Assembly: GCA_013396635.1 (NCBI GenBank) | Contig: WBMW01005650.1 | Location: forward strand, 1,539,308-1,603,307 | Origin: Penelope pileata | Lineage: Eukaryota > Chordata > Aves > Galliformes > Cracidae | Direction: 5' to 3' | Length of the DNA stretch: 64,000 nucleotides | Shown: in pieces, positions 53,707-64,000 of the stretch | Layout: every line of letters starts with the position of its first letter | Numbering within the stretch: the first letter of the stretch is position 1 | Made by a program: the position numbers and the translations under genes | Notes under the pieces: generated by a model | The model's input: only the letters and a program-made list of their open reading frames with translations | What the model was told of the DNA's origin: nothing | Databases searched by the model: none

Positions 53707-56214
53707 TAATGTTTTTACCAGAAATGAATTCACTACAGAGCTTCTTATGAAATACTTCACAGTGCACACTGAAACAAAATATTGCTCAAGTTTGGAAGCA
53801 TTTATTTAAATGCTACACTGTTCCTTAGCTACAGTCCCTTCCAAAAGCCTCTATATTTCATTTTTATATCTGCAGCTAAGGAGTAGGGAAAGAACAGGAA
53901 TCTCATAGAAAAGCCATCACAGTTCAGCTCAAGCTGACGCTGGCTCCGGCCTGAGTCACCCCATGGCTCACGGGATTTTGACAGGAGCCCCCACCACCGT
54001 GGAGCTCAGGACACTGCTCACTGCGTTGGGCAGATGGGGCCAGCCCTTGTGAGCCCCTGTGGTGCAAAAATCTCTGCCATTCCCTTCACAGCAAAATTTC
54101 ACTAGTGCTCAGCCATGACTGCTGCCAATTACATGACAGAGGTGTGGTCCAGAATCTGCCTTGTCTTCTTCTTTCATTTTATAAATTCTATTATAACATG
54201 AAAATTTTCCTAGTTAGAAGCTTTTAATCTGTATTCTCTAAGTTTTCTCTCTTCCTCTAAAGACTATAGAAACTACAACTATAAAATACGTCTGCAACAT
54301 CACACTCACGGTGCTTACAACAGACCAGAGAGATGGCAAAGTTTAAGTTCAAGGAAAATTCGTACACATCAGTAACTGCAATTCATCAGCCCACGCAGTG
54401 TCTTGTTGAGGCTTCTATAGATAAGCCTCAAAATAACGTAGAAGAGGAAGTGTTTCTCACACCTCAGAGAAGTGTGCAGAAATTTTGTAAATTCATGAAG
54501 CTACATACAATTCACAATAAACATCTAAAGTTAAATGAGAAGATCAACATTTTCTACAATTTGTGCAGGGTCTGGAAGAGGTATATGAATTGGGTGTCTA
54601 AGGCTCTCTAGAGTAGTACAGACTTCCTCACATAGTTCATAAATCTTTGTGAGATGTCCAAAAGACCTAAAATCAATGCTTTTATTTTCAGCATTCACTC
54701 CTACTGAATTGTTTATTTAAAGAACAATAAATTCTCTTCCCTACCATCAGTATATGTTCGAAGCTCTAAACCCTTTTGTTTATGCTATATTAAGCATTCA
54801 CAGTTGAAAATCACTGCAGTTGACCTAGAATATTTCATTCCCTTATTTAAAATATCTCTGAAAGTTTTGTCTCACCCATCACATATGCACATTATATTAT
54901 TCCTTGCAACAGACTACAGCCAAAATAGTTGTCTAGATAACTAAGTTAGAAATATACTGAAGAAAAATCATATTTAAAGACTTTTTAAACTGATGAAAGC
55001 TCCAATTATTTCAAGGAGCTGATCATTCGTAATTTAATCCAGCAGTTGTGAATAGGTGTCTTAGGGCCTCTGAAAAAAAGACTTCCAGATGCTTGTACAC
55101 TTCTGTGTACATCATCTACCACACCTAATATGTGATCCCTAACTAGCATTTCAGGAACTATAACAAATCAAGATGCAAGATAGTAGGAAGACATTAAGTA
55201 CAAATAGGACCAGATTCATCTCATTCTGCTCAAGGAACCTCACTGACCAGTACAATCATCCTAAACTAGCAATAAAAATACTTAATGAAGGCACTTGTAG
55301 AGAGCAACTCAGACTACCCAAGAAAGGAGGAGAGTGAGAGGGAAAAATAATAAAAATAAAAAGACACCAGATCTCCATGTAAGTAACCTTTCCAATCGCC
55401 TCCCTCCTTTAAAATTGAGCAAGATGAGTCTTAAAAATTAACTATTTATTGCTAATATATTAACCAACAATATTTACTAAGTTACTGGTCATTAATTCTC
55501 AAACACTGAAACACGAAGGGAAAAGTTTAGAAATGACTTTAAATAAATTACTGAGAGAGAAAAGGGATAAAAACTCTTCAGAGATTATTCTCTCCTTTTA
55601 CTGAATGGAAAACAACATTTCCTAATTATTAAAGGAAGTGATTAGGTGCCAGCTGGCTAAATTACACATTGATTGTAGAGTAAAATTCTGCCCTTGAGTT
55701 GTGCATTTAGTTAAAGCAATCCCATTGGTGAGAATTATGAACACACTCTGCAGGTCTATAAGCTGTTACATCATTGTCACACCCACTAAAATCAGAGGAA
55801 CACATAGGGTTCCTGTTTCAAAACTGTCAGCACGCAAAATACATTCATGTATTTACAACTTCTGATGCCTAAATAGCCGTTTAAATAGTTAATCGTATTT
55901 CAGTTTGAATGATTTTCTATTCCAGCCGTATATCTAAAGATCTGGAGAAGGTGTTGTTGGAATTCTTGTTCATATGGCTGCCTGTATATGCAAGAAAAAC
56001 TCTCCACTTTTCCATCAAAAGTCAAACCAAAAATGTCTTACTCAATCTTTGGACATTATAAATGAATTTCAGTACCTGAATTTAGGACATTTTTATATGT
56101 CCTTGTGTAATTCTTATGAATTCCTTCTAGATATTAAGAATAAAAACAAGATATTTCACACTATTCAGTAAGATATTCTTCATAATATTCCCAGCCTAGA
56201 TTTCAGCCCCAGCC

Positions 56215-56235
56215 TCACACACACATACACACATA
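56215..56235. repeat. Short CA-rich microsatellite
   Basis: Tandem CA with one CATA interruption. It lies about 210 bases downstream (in transcript sense) of exon A and is too short to predict strong polymorphism. Confidence 0.7.
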
Positions 56236-56436
56236 GGCAGCAACCTCTGTTACAGATAGCACCTTCATGAAACCACACGGTTCTGATGAATGTATTTTAC
56301 CAGAATGGATGCTACTGAAGTCTCCTATGAATACAAAGCCAATTTCATCTATACAATATAGATGGAAAAAACATTAAAAATATTACTTAGAAAGAAAAAC
56401 ATTAATTAATATCAAAATTTGACCCTATTTTTGTTC

Positions 56437-56442
56437 ATTTAC
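56437..56442 (-). other. Splice donor of exon A (AAG|GTAAAT)
   Basis: The minus strand reads GGCAAG then GTAAAT. The site has AAG at the exon end and a GT with A at +3 and +4, but A rather than G at +5. It is therefore a somewhat weaker donor than the one after exon B. Confidence 0.9.
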
Positions 56443-56559
56443 CTTGCCAACAGATCTGGGGAATGGTGGTCTTTGATTTTCTGGAATTAATATTGGAGTT
56501 GCCAAAATAGCCCTTTTTTGTCTTGGAATTCCAAGGTTGCCTTCTATCTTAAAGATTTC
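56443..56559 (-). CDS. CDH13: T-cadherin coding exon A: prodomain end, furin site and mature N-terminus
   Basis: This 117-base exon encodes 39 residues in phase 0, with no stop. It begins EIFKIEGNLG, reaches RQKR at residues 13-16, continues AILATPILIPENQR and ends SVGK. The prodomain tail, the RQKR site and the PILIPENQR block match what I recall of human CDH13, which identifies the gene. T-cadherin is a GPI-anchored cadherin with no transmembrane or cytoplasmic part. It mediates weak homophilic adhesion, repels growing axons and binds high-molecular-weight adiponectin. Cleavage after RQKR gives a mature start of Ala1-Ile2. Ile2 replaces the Trp2 that classical cadherins use for strand swapping. 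Glu11, in PEN, is the expected EC1 calcium ligand. A pyrimidine-rich acceptor precedes the exon and a GTAAAT donor follows it. The next coding exon lies 29.4 kb downstream. The exon number is not assigned because the upstream exons are outside the window. Confidence 0.95.
56512..56523 (-). other. CDH13: Proprotein convertase (furin-type) cleavage site RQKR
   Basis: These four codons read Arg-Gln-Lys-Arg, which fits the R-X-K/R-R furin consensus. Cadherin precursors are cut at this kind of site to release the prodomain and expose the adhesive N-terminus. T-cadherin is known to reach the surface both as a mature form and as an uncleaved form that keeps its propeptide. Cleavage itself is inferred from the motif and the family. 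Confidence 0.9.
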
Positions 56560-56580
56560 CTAAAAAAAGAAAAAGACAAA
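56560..56580 (-). other. Splice acceptor of exon A with strong polypyrimidine tract
   Basis: Read on the minus strand, the bases before exon A are a run of T with a few C and G, ending TTTTTTTAG. The AG occupies 56561-56560. The near-continuous pyrimidine tract predicts an efficient 3' splice site, and it fits the phase-0 start at GAA. Confidence 0.9.
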
Positions 56581-59500
56581 TTATAATGACATTCAAAATA
56601 ACATTCATTTGTTATTTCCAGTCCCTCTATCTTTAGGTAAAATTAACATGAACTGCTGGCTCTAGTCTTCATATTAAGGGTTTTCCAGTGATTACTGATG
56701 ATGTATCAAACTATTTAAAACTGTAGGTTTATTCCACTGATGAAAGCAAGAATGGGCAGGTCATATTCATTTTGTATCCCTGTAGACTAGATTTAAACTT
56801 AAGTGCCTTACATCCTAGCCAGAGGACTGCTTAAATCATAAATCTTCATCAAGGTTTATCTTACCTCAAACACTTACATGGGACCTTTAAAAAGCCATAC
56901 TTTAAACGCTTTACATAAATTTTCTATTATCACATTTCAAGTTGCATCTATACTCAGTCACTTCTCAATCCATACTGTCAGGCAAACAACTCAGAGGTGA
57001 CTTGACAAGATTGTCCCCAGCTATTGATCTCTCAAAAAGCACCAAAAACTTGTAAGCTAAAAGTAAGCAATCTACAACAAAACTCAAGTATAAGTTAGAA
57101 TATCAGGTGTAGGTTTCTTTTACATAAAGATAACTTCATGCTACCACATCTGAAAGAACAGAAATAGAAGTGGTTTATACACAAGCCTTCATTTTCCCAC
57201 TGGATTTTCTGGGGCATTTAGCTCCAGATGAGCTTCAGGCAGTTCAGCACTTCAGGAGCTACAGCAAATTTTTCAGTGTTCTCTTGCCCCCAGAAAACTC
57301 TGCACACCTCTGCCTTCCTTCCCCATCTTTTCTCCGAACCTTTCAGTGCTTTCTCTATGCACGACCTGCAGTTTCCCAGAGGCTACCCTCTTCTTTTATC
57401 TTATCCTACAGTTTTTGCAAACTTCCTCTCCAGGCCAGAACCAGCCTCTCCCCATCTCCAAGAGCTCTTACCTTGATGCAGGCTGCTTTCTAAAAGAAAC
57501 AACACACCAATTTGTACTGTGTTAGGAATTAATTTTCAAACTGGGAAAGGTTCAGATCACCACTATTTATCCAGGTTGTCAGGAGAGTTTTGCAAAACAA
57601 ATCATAGGTTGAATGAAATGTCTGATTTCTAGAAGGCAGTTACATCCTACCGTACACTTTTCTCTATTCTCTTTATGCAGCAAGTTTTTCAGTCACTTCT
57701 GGAATCCAAGTTGTTGTTTTAATAGCTGCTACTTATAATCTAAGGGCAGTTTCATCTCTATGCTATATTTTTATAAAATTGAAAAAATGAATGAGTTTTC
57801 TTGATGACACAATCTGAACATCAGTCAAGAACTCCACAAGCTGCTCCTGCTGCCATCTGTATTAGAAGCCTCCCACCTGCACTCCCACAGAGCACAGCAC
57901 CGCCAAAACACTGCTTTACATCTATGAGCTTTTGCACGACTTTGCAAATTTGGTGACAAACAGGAATAAGGAAAGCAAGTCTTCATCTGTCAGCTTTAGC
58001 CATGATAAAGTCAAAGAGCAGTGAGAACCATGCAGAGAATCCCTTCTCACAGTTCTGCCAATTTTCAAAATCTTTTGAGGCTCACCCCGATTCGGAGTTC
58101 CCATCTTTCCCAAAGGCTTTGCCACTTCTCTCTAATCTTTCAGTCTAAGGCCACTTGGGTCCCTATTTTTGTCTTTCAATTCCTCTCCCAAAAGAACTTT
58201 CCCTAATAAAAATTCATGAGAAAGTTCAAGATAAAAACACATGAAGTGTCAAACAAAAAGGAAAGAGCTGAATTCTGTCCAGAGGCAAATGTGCAAAGCA
58301 GTAAGCTTTCAAACTCACTTACACTGTAAACACAGCAGACAGTTTGGCTGGCATGCATCTGTGACGTTGCTAAGAACAGAAAGAAAAAAATGACTACCAG
58401 TATGTCTAGGAGGAAATATCAGTTCCTTAGATCAGCAGCAGCAGCACTAAACTGATCACAGTTCTGACTTATGCTAACTCCTACATTCGTGGCTGCCCTT
58501 CAGCTCAAGGCAGTGTAAGGATGACCTCTCAGATGCATCGTCATGGAAATGAGTATGACATGCTCAGTGTTACATCTTGTATCATTTTTCTTTTTATGCT
58601 AAGTTGAGGAGTAAAAGGAATTTTTAGATTGCTCAATACCTAGATCTCCCAAAATTTTGGTAGTCATAGACCTATAAGCAATTGATTTATCATTTCTTAT
58701 GGCAGGTTAACCATGCACATCTGTGGAAGGTCCAAAAATGGAAGAAAAAGTGAGCTTATACTTCATGAGACAACACTGCAGTCATTAATACAAAGCCAAG
58801 TTCAAAAGGAAAGCAGCAGGCTGGAAAGACTTCAGGTGTCCAAGTCCAGATTTCTGAGGAGGACTTCGGAAAAAAATTGTTTCTTTAAACACAACTAGTT
58901 TGTTGCAATGGAGAAGAAAGCTTTTGCAGGCTGGGCACAGAAATGTAAGTGCTTCTACTGAGACCATTTAATACTGTCCCTTCTTCAAATCTCTCTGATG
59001 GTTTTTAAATACTTATTTCTTGATGATTTCTCTCTTTTTCATCATTCCATGGTATCTAACAGCCACATGACTGATTAAATGAGTAGTAAAAAGCATCACT
59101 ATAGAACACAGGTAAACAGGAATAAATAGTCAAGAGTATTTTACCAGCATGTTTAACAATTCACCGCTGTTTGTGGTTATTGTAACAGTTTCCCCATTTG
59201 TCCAAAACAAAAAAGGGGGGGCAGAACAAAAGATTTTGCTTAATGCCAAGCAGTTGGCAACTGATGGCTTGATCCTCAACCAGTATATGAAACAGAAACA
59301 AAGAAATTTGAAATGATATGTACACATAGCACCTGATTCAAAGTCAAAACACTGAAAAGGTTCCAATTCAAGGGTGGATATTTTGCATACATAAGTATTT
59401 TTACTGAATTTACCTTTATTTCTTGAAGTAAATTGCATTAAAATTTCAGAATAAAGAAAATTATATACTATAACATACGCATTTCTAAGAAGAGTGCACT

Positions 59501-60931
59501 AAAACAAAAATTCTGTTTCTCTGTTTGCAATTTTTTAAAACCAAAATGGTAGGAGAGAAGTCCTACCAGAGTCTTTATTTATACTATTTAATTCCATTGT
59601 CAGATCTGTGATCATCAGGTTTCAGCTGCTCTTTTCCTGATTAGAATCCAACTATCATTTCATCGTCCAATTCACTATTTCATAACTAGCTTTTAGAGCC
59701 TATTTTTCATTTCATTCAATTCCCTTTCTAGTCATGGTTTCAGCACTTACAGCAGCAACAGCTCAGAACTCAACGTGATGATTTCACAGGCAACAAAGCT
59801 TGATTTCCTGTTTGCACTAAGCAAGCAACAAACAGCCTCCTCATTTTTCTAACCTGTAGCTTAATAAAAGATGTCAGTCTGCCCAACCTATGATGTTACA
59901 CAAGTTTAAATTTCCTCAGTTCCCTTGAGAACTGTCGAGTCCAGGTTTTGTTGTTTTCTTTTCTTTCTTTTTGCCAAGCGTTCTTGAGGTCATTTCACTT
60001 CTTGAATATTTGAATGAATGGCCTAGTTGCTATCCAGTAGCAGGCACCATTACTCTTAGCAAAGAAAATTTCATTAGAGCTTGTCATGGGAATAAGATGG
60101 CTGAATACTTATCGATTTGTCACAATAAGGGTTGGAAACATCTCCGGAGTGGCAATCTGTAACCCACTACATTGATCAGAAAAGTGGTTGAAATTCTTGC
60201 CATTTAGTTGTTTTTAGACACTAAGCTTGATGGTATAAAATGGGGTCAATCCCAAATACTACTACAAAAAATAAACAGAAGTAAATGGATGCTCACTGCA
60301 AGAAAAATTCAACCAAAATGGCAATTGGGATGTGGTATTCAGTGGTATATCAGTTTTTCTCCTAAATAACATTGCTGCATAAGATCAAAGAAATTAAAAC
60401 TGCATGCAGATCAGCTTAAAAAAGTTAATTTTTACACCATTCTCAGCTGACATTTCAGACTTGTGCTCTAATGCTTATTTAATGCCTCATAATTGCTTTA
60501 GAGGTTGTTGCTATCATCAGATCAATGTTACAATCAGCAGTATAATACTTAATGATTTCTAAATCATGCAAAAAATATTTTCCTATGCTTCTAATAATAC
60601 CAAAAAAAAAAACTTGAGAAATGTGCTGATCTTTACTTATAAGTTAAAGAACAACTGTTTATGTAAATCATTAACTCAATGAATAAAACTGAGCATTGTA
60701 AAGGTCAATAACAAATTCAGAAACATCTGCTCAGAAATTGTCTGTCCTCAATGCCCGTAAATGTCATCCTAAAAAATCAAACTTTAAAAGAAAAATCCGG
60801 CCAAAATCTGCTAAAAATACCTCAGAGCATGTAAGCTTCTAAGCTTGTGAAGTATGGTAATATATGATATTTGAGTAATGGAAACTGTTGGGGGAACTTC
60901 ATTTAATTGCGTGGGTATTTCTACCGTCCTG

Positions 60932-61256
60932 TGAGGGCTGTTCTGAAAGCAATGCCTCCTATTTTATCACGTTGGTCCATGACACGAGAGGCGGATGTTG
61001 GTGGTACGGCAGCAGAGGTTGAACCTTCCCACCAATACTACGTTACATTTTGTTACCTCCACTGCTTCAGATTTCTATGAGCACGGCATGTAGGCTCTTG
61101 CTCATCACTGGTGAAAATGCATAGCTAAAGGTGGTGACAATGTTGAAAAATAGTTTTTTGTAGCTGAGAATTTGTTCTATCAAACAGTGTTATTGTGCTC
61201 TTTGTTGCAGTTTCCACGGAAATAAAGAGGAAGCATTACTTTCAGAGCAACCTATG
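60932..61256 (+). mobile_element. Internally deleted mariner DNA transposon (Galluhop / Mariner1_GG-like)
   Basis: The left end reads CTGTTCTGAAAGCAATGCCTCC. The right end, reverse-complemented, reads GGTTGCTCTGAAAGTAATGC then TTCC, so the two are inverted terminal repeats of about 28 bases with a few differences. The right end is followed by TA (61257-61258). The left flank has TG where the TA duplication should be, which looks like decay of a TA target site. The sequence just inside the left end (AGAGGCGGATGTTGGTGG and following bases) resembles the chicken Galluhop family as I remember it. At about 325 bases it lacks nearly all of the roughly 1.2 kb transposase region, so it could only have moved with enzyme supplied by a full copy. 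The family assignment is from memory and needs a repeat-library search. Confidence 0.85.
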
Positions 61257-64000
61257 TAATTGTTACATAAATAGTGATGCAGATTCCTAAATGGCCCAGC
61301 CAATATTCCCATTAAGTTCATAAATACTGGATAATCTCAGGCTACATCTTTGCTACTGTACATTCAGCTGGCTGTGCTATAGGTATTTTTATGGGATGGA
61401 GGTTATTTTATCTTGAGGAGTCAGGAACATTAAGAAAAATTGAATTATTGTTGAAAATGTTCAGTAATGCATAAATCACAACTATTTTAATGCTAATTTG
61501 TTCTAAAGTATTTTTGTAATGTATGTGACAAATAATGTAAACTAACACGGAGACAAATCTGAACTTTTGCTTTGTGAAATGAGACATTCCATTATCATCT
61601 TGAACCTCTGCAGTATCTTTTGTGGTGGAAGAGCCCTGTCTCTACTCAAGTTTTATTTATTTTCACACCTTCCTTATTCTGTGTCAGGGAAAAGGTTTTC
61701 TATGTTGATAATGGATTGAATACCATTAACTTTCCTTTCTGTACACGTTAACCATGAGAGATACCTGTTCCAAGAATAATACAGAGCTGACAGTCAAACA
61801 TCATATATTTATTAATTTTAAATTAACATTCTGGACTTTTCTTGTCATCATTTAGTGGGTGTTATTTGCATTTTGAGCCATATGTGAATCACCCTCTCTT
61901 TTCAGTGGTTCCACTCTGCTCATTAAATATAATGAGACACCCATTATACACAAGCAATCAAACAAGCTCTGACTGACTGCATCTGTCAAAAACATTGCAA
62001 CTATGGGCTTAAGGAAAAAGACAATGGCTGACCTTATGCCTCCACCTTCACCATGGTGCACTAAAAACACATCACTTATTACCACTAAAAGTACCCTTCT
62101 CCCCATCCCCACTATGCTTACACCAGATGCAAAGCAAACAAAACAGACTGCTTTTATAGCATGCCAGAAAAAAAGTCAAAATTGCCAAAGATGTCTACAA
62201 AGGCGCCTTCAAGCACCTTAAGTAAAGGTAACTTAAATAACAAAAGCAATTGCCAAGGCATACAGCCTGAAGTGCTCTATAATAGAATTTTGCCTTGAAA
62301 ACAGGTGGTGGATTTTTTTCTATTACTATTGTTCTACATTTTGTTTTACTTTAATGAACGTATCACCCACTGAACTAAGATATCAAACTGATAGCGAAAA
62401 TAATACCAGACACATACTGCAGTTCTGAAGCAATTAAAATCTTTCGCAAATCTGATCCTTTTGAAAATTAACTAAAACCACGTGGAAAATTTATTGCACA
62501 GCATGGACACAAAGCCTTAACTTCTTACTTTGAATATTCCCACCCACTGAGCACGCTCCTTTCTCCATTGGAAGAACTCATAGTGTAAGGACTTCCCTTC
62601 AACTCCAGCAAGCTTCAAGTACGTTAAAAACACTCTGATTTCCAGAGTGAGGATGAGAAAGAACATACAGAAAACACATCTTGATGCTAAGGCATGATAA
62701 ATGAATCAGTGATGATCAATAGCCTATATAAGGCCACAAAAGCTGCAAATCAGATTAATGTAAATACAAATTTGGAAGAGCACAAGCAGCCATTAGCAAG
62801 CTGTTTCATGTTTCAGTACTGGGATAGAAGAACAATTCCTAACAAAGAAATTTTATTTCTTATGAAAAATAAGTACTATTCATAGCAGAAATCGTTCTTC
62901 CTTGAAAAAAACAGGTTTCTATATCTTGCTGCAAGGCAGCGAGCTATAAGTATGTGGAAGAAAACTAACGCATTTTTTACCTATGTTCTGCATTGCTCTA
63001 ATGCTATGAAATTCACTGCATTATAACAGTGCTGCACAAAAGCAATTTCATCATACCCTAAAGCAATAATATTGTATGTTAAAATCATGTATACAGTTTA
63101 ATGGATCTGGGAGCTGCAATCCCGTGCACCCATATCTGAATGGGTGCATAAAACACATTTCTTCTATCCTCTCCAAGACTCCAAGCTGTGATTACAGTTC
63201 AAACCTTGTCTTGCTTCCTCAACAATTTTTTCAAGCTCTATTGCCACAAATTCCTTGTTATCTCTCAGTTTTCTCATTATCCCCATTCCCTCAGCAAAAC
63301 AACCCATAATCTAATTCAAAACATTGATTTACCTTGTTATTCTTCTCTAAACTCTGCTTGAGCCTCCTATTCTTCCCGAACACCTCCTGCAATCCCAAGT
63401 AACACCCCCCACTTTCTCCTGCTGCAGGTGGCAGTGTAATCCTACAAGCTTGGTTTTTCATTGAAAATGTTCATCCTTTAACTTTCATTTTGACTCTGTT
63501 TCTCTTGAACCTTGATCTCACAACTCTACCCAAACGAAGTCACCTAAGATTTGCATTTTTGTTTACTAAAATGCCTTTATATATATTCTTATGTCTTTTT
63601 CTTCAGCAACATCCTTCTTGGCATTACACCTCCAAAGCTTTTCTATTTCACCAGGTGACCAGTTCCAGTCCCTCACAGAAAGCATAATCAGTATCAAAAG
63701 TTCAGAAATCCTGGTAGATTTGGGAACACTTTTGGTACAGGTCCTTCAACACATTCAAGGCAGAGAAGGTAACGGCAATTCCTTCTAATGCCCTTTGTTT
63801 TAACCCCTGCCATTCTCAATAGAAACAGATACGACATGCATGAAGTACTACATCAAAGAATAGACTTATATATGCCATACATAATGGACACAATGCAACC
63901 ACTGACTTTATATCCTATGGGCTATCCTATCCTCTGTATATTTTGGCAAGCTGAACTCTGCATGTGCAGTCATTTGGGCACACCCAGATAAATTATAGCC

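Larger units (their letters stand above)
27017..56442 (-). other. CDH13: Complete CDH13 intron between exons A and B (29,426 bases)
   Basis: This intron is bounded by GT at 56442-56441 and AG at 27018-27017. It separates the codon for Lys at the end of exon A from the codon for Val at the start of exon B, in phase 0. It contains CR1 fragments at 53.4 and 30.1 kb, a GC-richer patch at 53.9-54.1 kb, low-complexity A- or T-rich tracts and two short tandem duplications near 50 kb. It also has palindromes at 40.9 and 45.3 kb. I recognise no other gene in it. Very long introns early in the gene are typical of CDH13 in vertebrates. Confidence 0.9.
56560..64000 (-). other. CDH13: CDH13 intron before exon A (3' part, begins beyond the window)
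   Basis: This is the intron segment just upstream of exon A in transcript sense. It contains the mariner copy at 60.93-61.26 kb. The rest is AT-rich unique sequence with no recognised exon. The preceding prodomain exon was not seen and should lie beyond 64000. The longest open frame of the whole window (57170-57493, plus strand, 107 codons) is here, but it lacks any family signature and is treated as chance. Confidence 0.85.

Noticed and set aside
57170..57493. Longest open frame in the window (107 codons, plus strand), with an overlapping 82-codon frame
   Set aside because: It lies in the intron before exon A, resembles no protein family I recognise, and is open in two frames at once, which points to chance lack of stops in a pyrimidine-rich stretch.
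58434..58451. Short CAG repeat (about four units)
   Set aside because: Too short to be an unstable triplet repeat, and not in coding sequence.
61852..62112. 86-codon minus-strand frame with hydrophobic stretches, and a 72-codon plus-strand frame overlapping it
   Set aside because: No recognisable family, no splice context matching CDH13, and two opposite frames share the same bases. Treated as chance.
1..64000. tRNA, rRNA, microRNA, CRISPR, endogenous retrovirus LTR or bacterial gene content
   Set aside because: No cloverleaf boxes, long hairpin precursors, regularly spaced repeats, paired LTRs or long coding frames were seen. Absence by eye is not proof, and tRNAscan-SE, Infernal and RepeatMasker would be decisive.

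Overview
This is vertebrate nuclear DNA, almost certainly from a bird and probably a galliform such as chicken or a relative. It is AT-rich, has no long ORFs, carries 3' ends of CR1 LINEs (the dominant avian retrotransposon), and holds a shortened mariner copy that resembles the galliform Galluhop family (Mariner1_GG). It is not a prokaryotic or viral segment. No operon, CRISPR array or phage element was found.

The window lies inside one very large gene on the minus strand, CDH13 (T-cadherin, H-cadherin), a GPI-anchored atypical cadherin. Only two coding exons are present, 270 coding bases out of 64 kb. Exon A (56559 to 56443) encodes the end of the prodomain, the furin-type site RQKR and the first 23 residues of the mature protein. 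Exon B (27016 to 26864) encodes the next 51 residues of the first cadherin repeat (EC1), including the calcium-binding LDRE motif. Both are phase 0 at both ends and join directly.

In transcription order, positions 64000 to 56560 are the 3' part of the intron before exon A. Positions 56442 to 27017 are a complete 29.4 kb intron. Positions 26863 to 1 are the 5' part of the intron after exon B. The introns hold a mariner copy at about 60.9-61.3 kb, CR1 fragments at 53.4, 30.1 and 6.7 kb, low-complexity tracts, short tandem duplications and several near-perfect small palindromes. The rest looks like unique, ageing intronic sequence.

No new biological system was found. The most unusual observation is a 31-base segment spanning the exon B splice donor that has a close second copy about 0.25 kb upstream of the exon in transcript sense. 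The two substitutions in that copy fall on donor positions +1 and +5.
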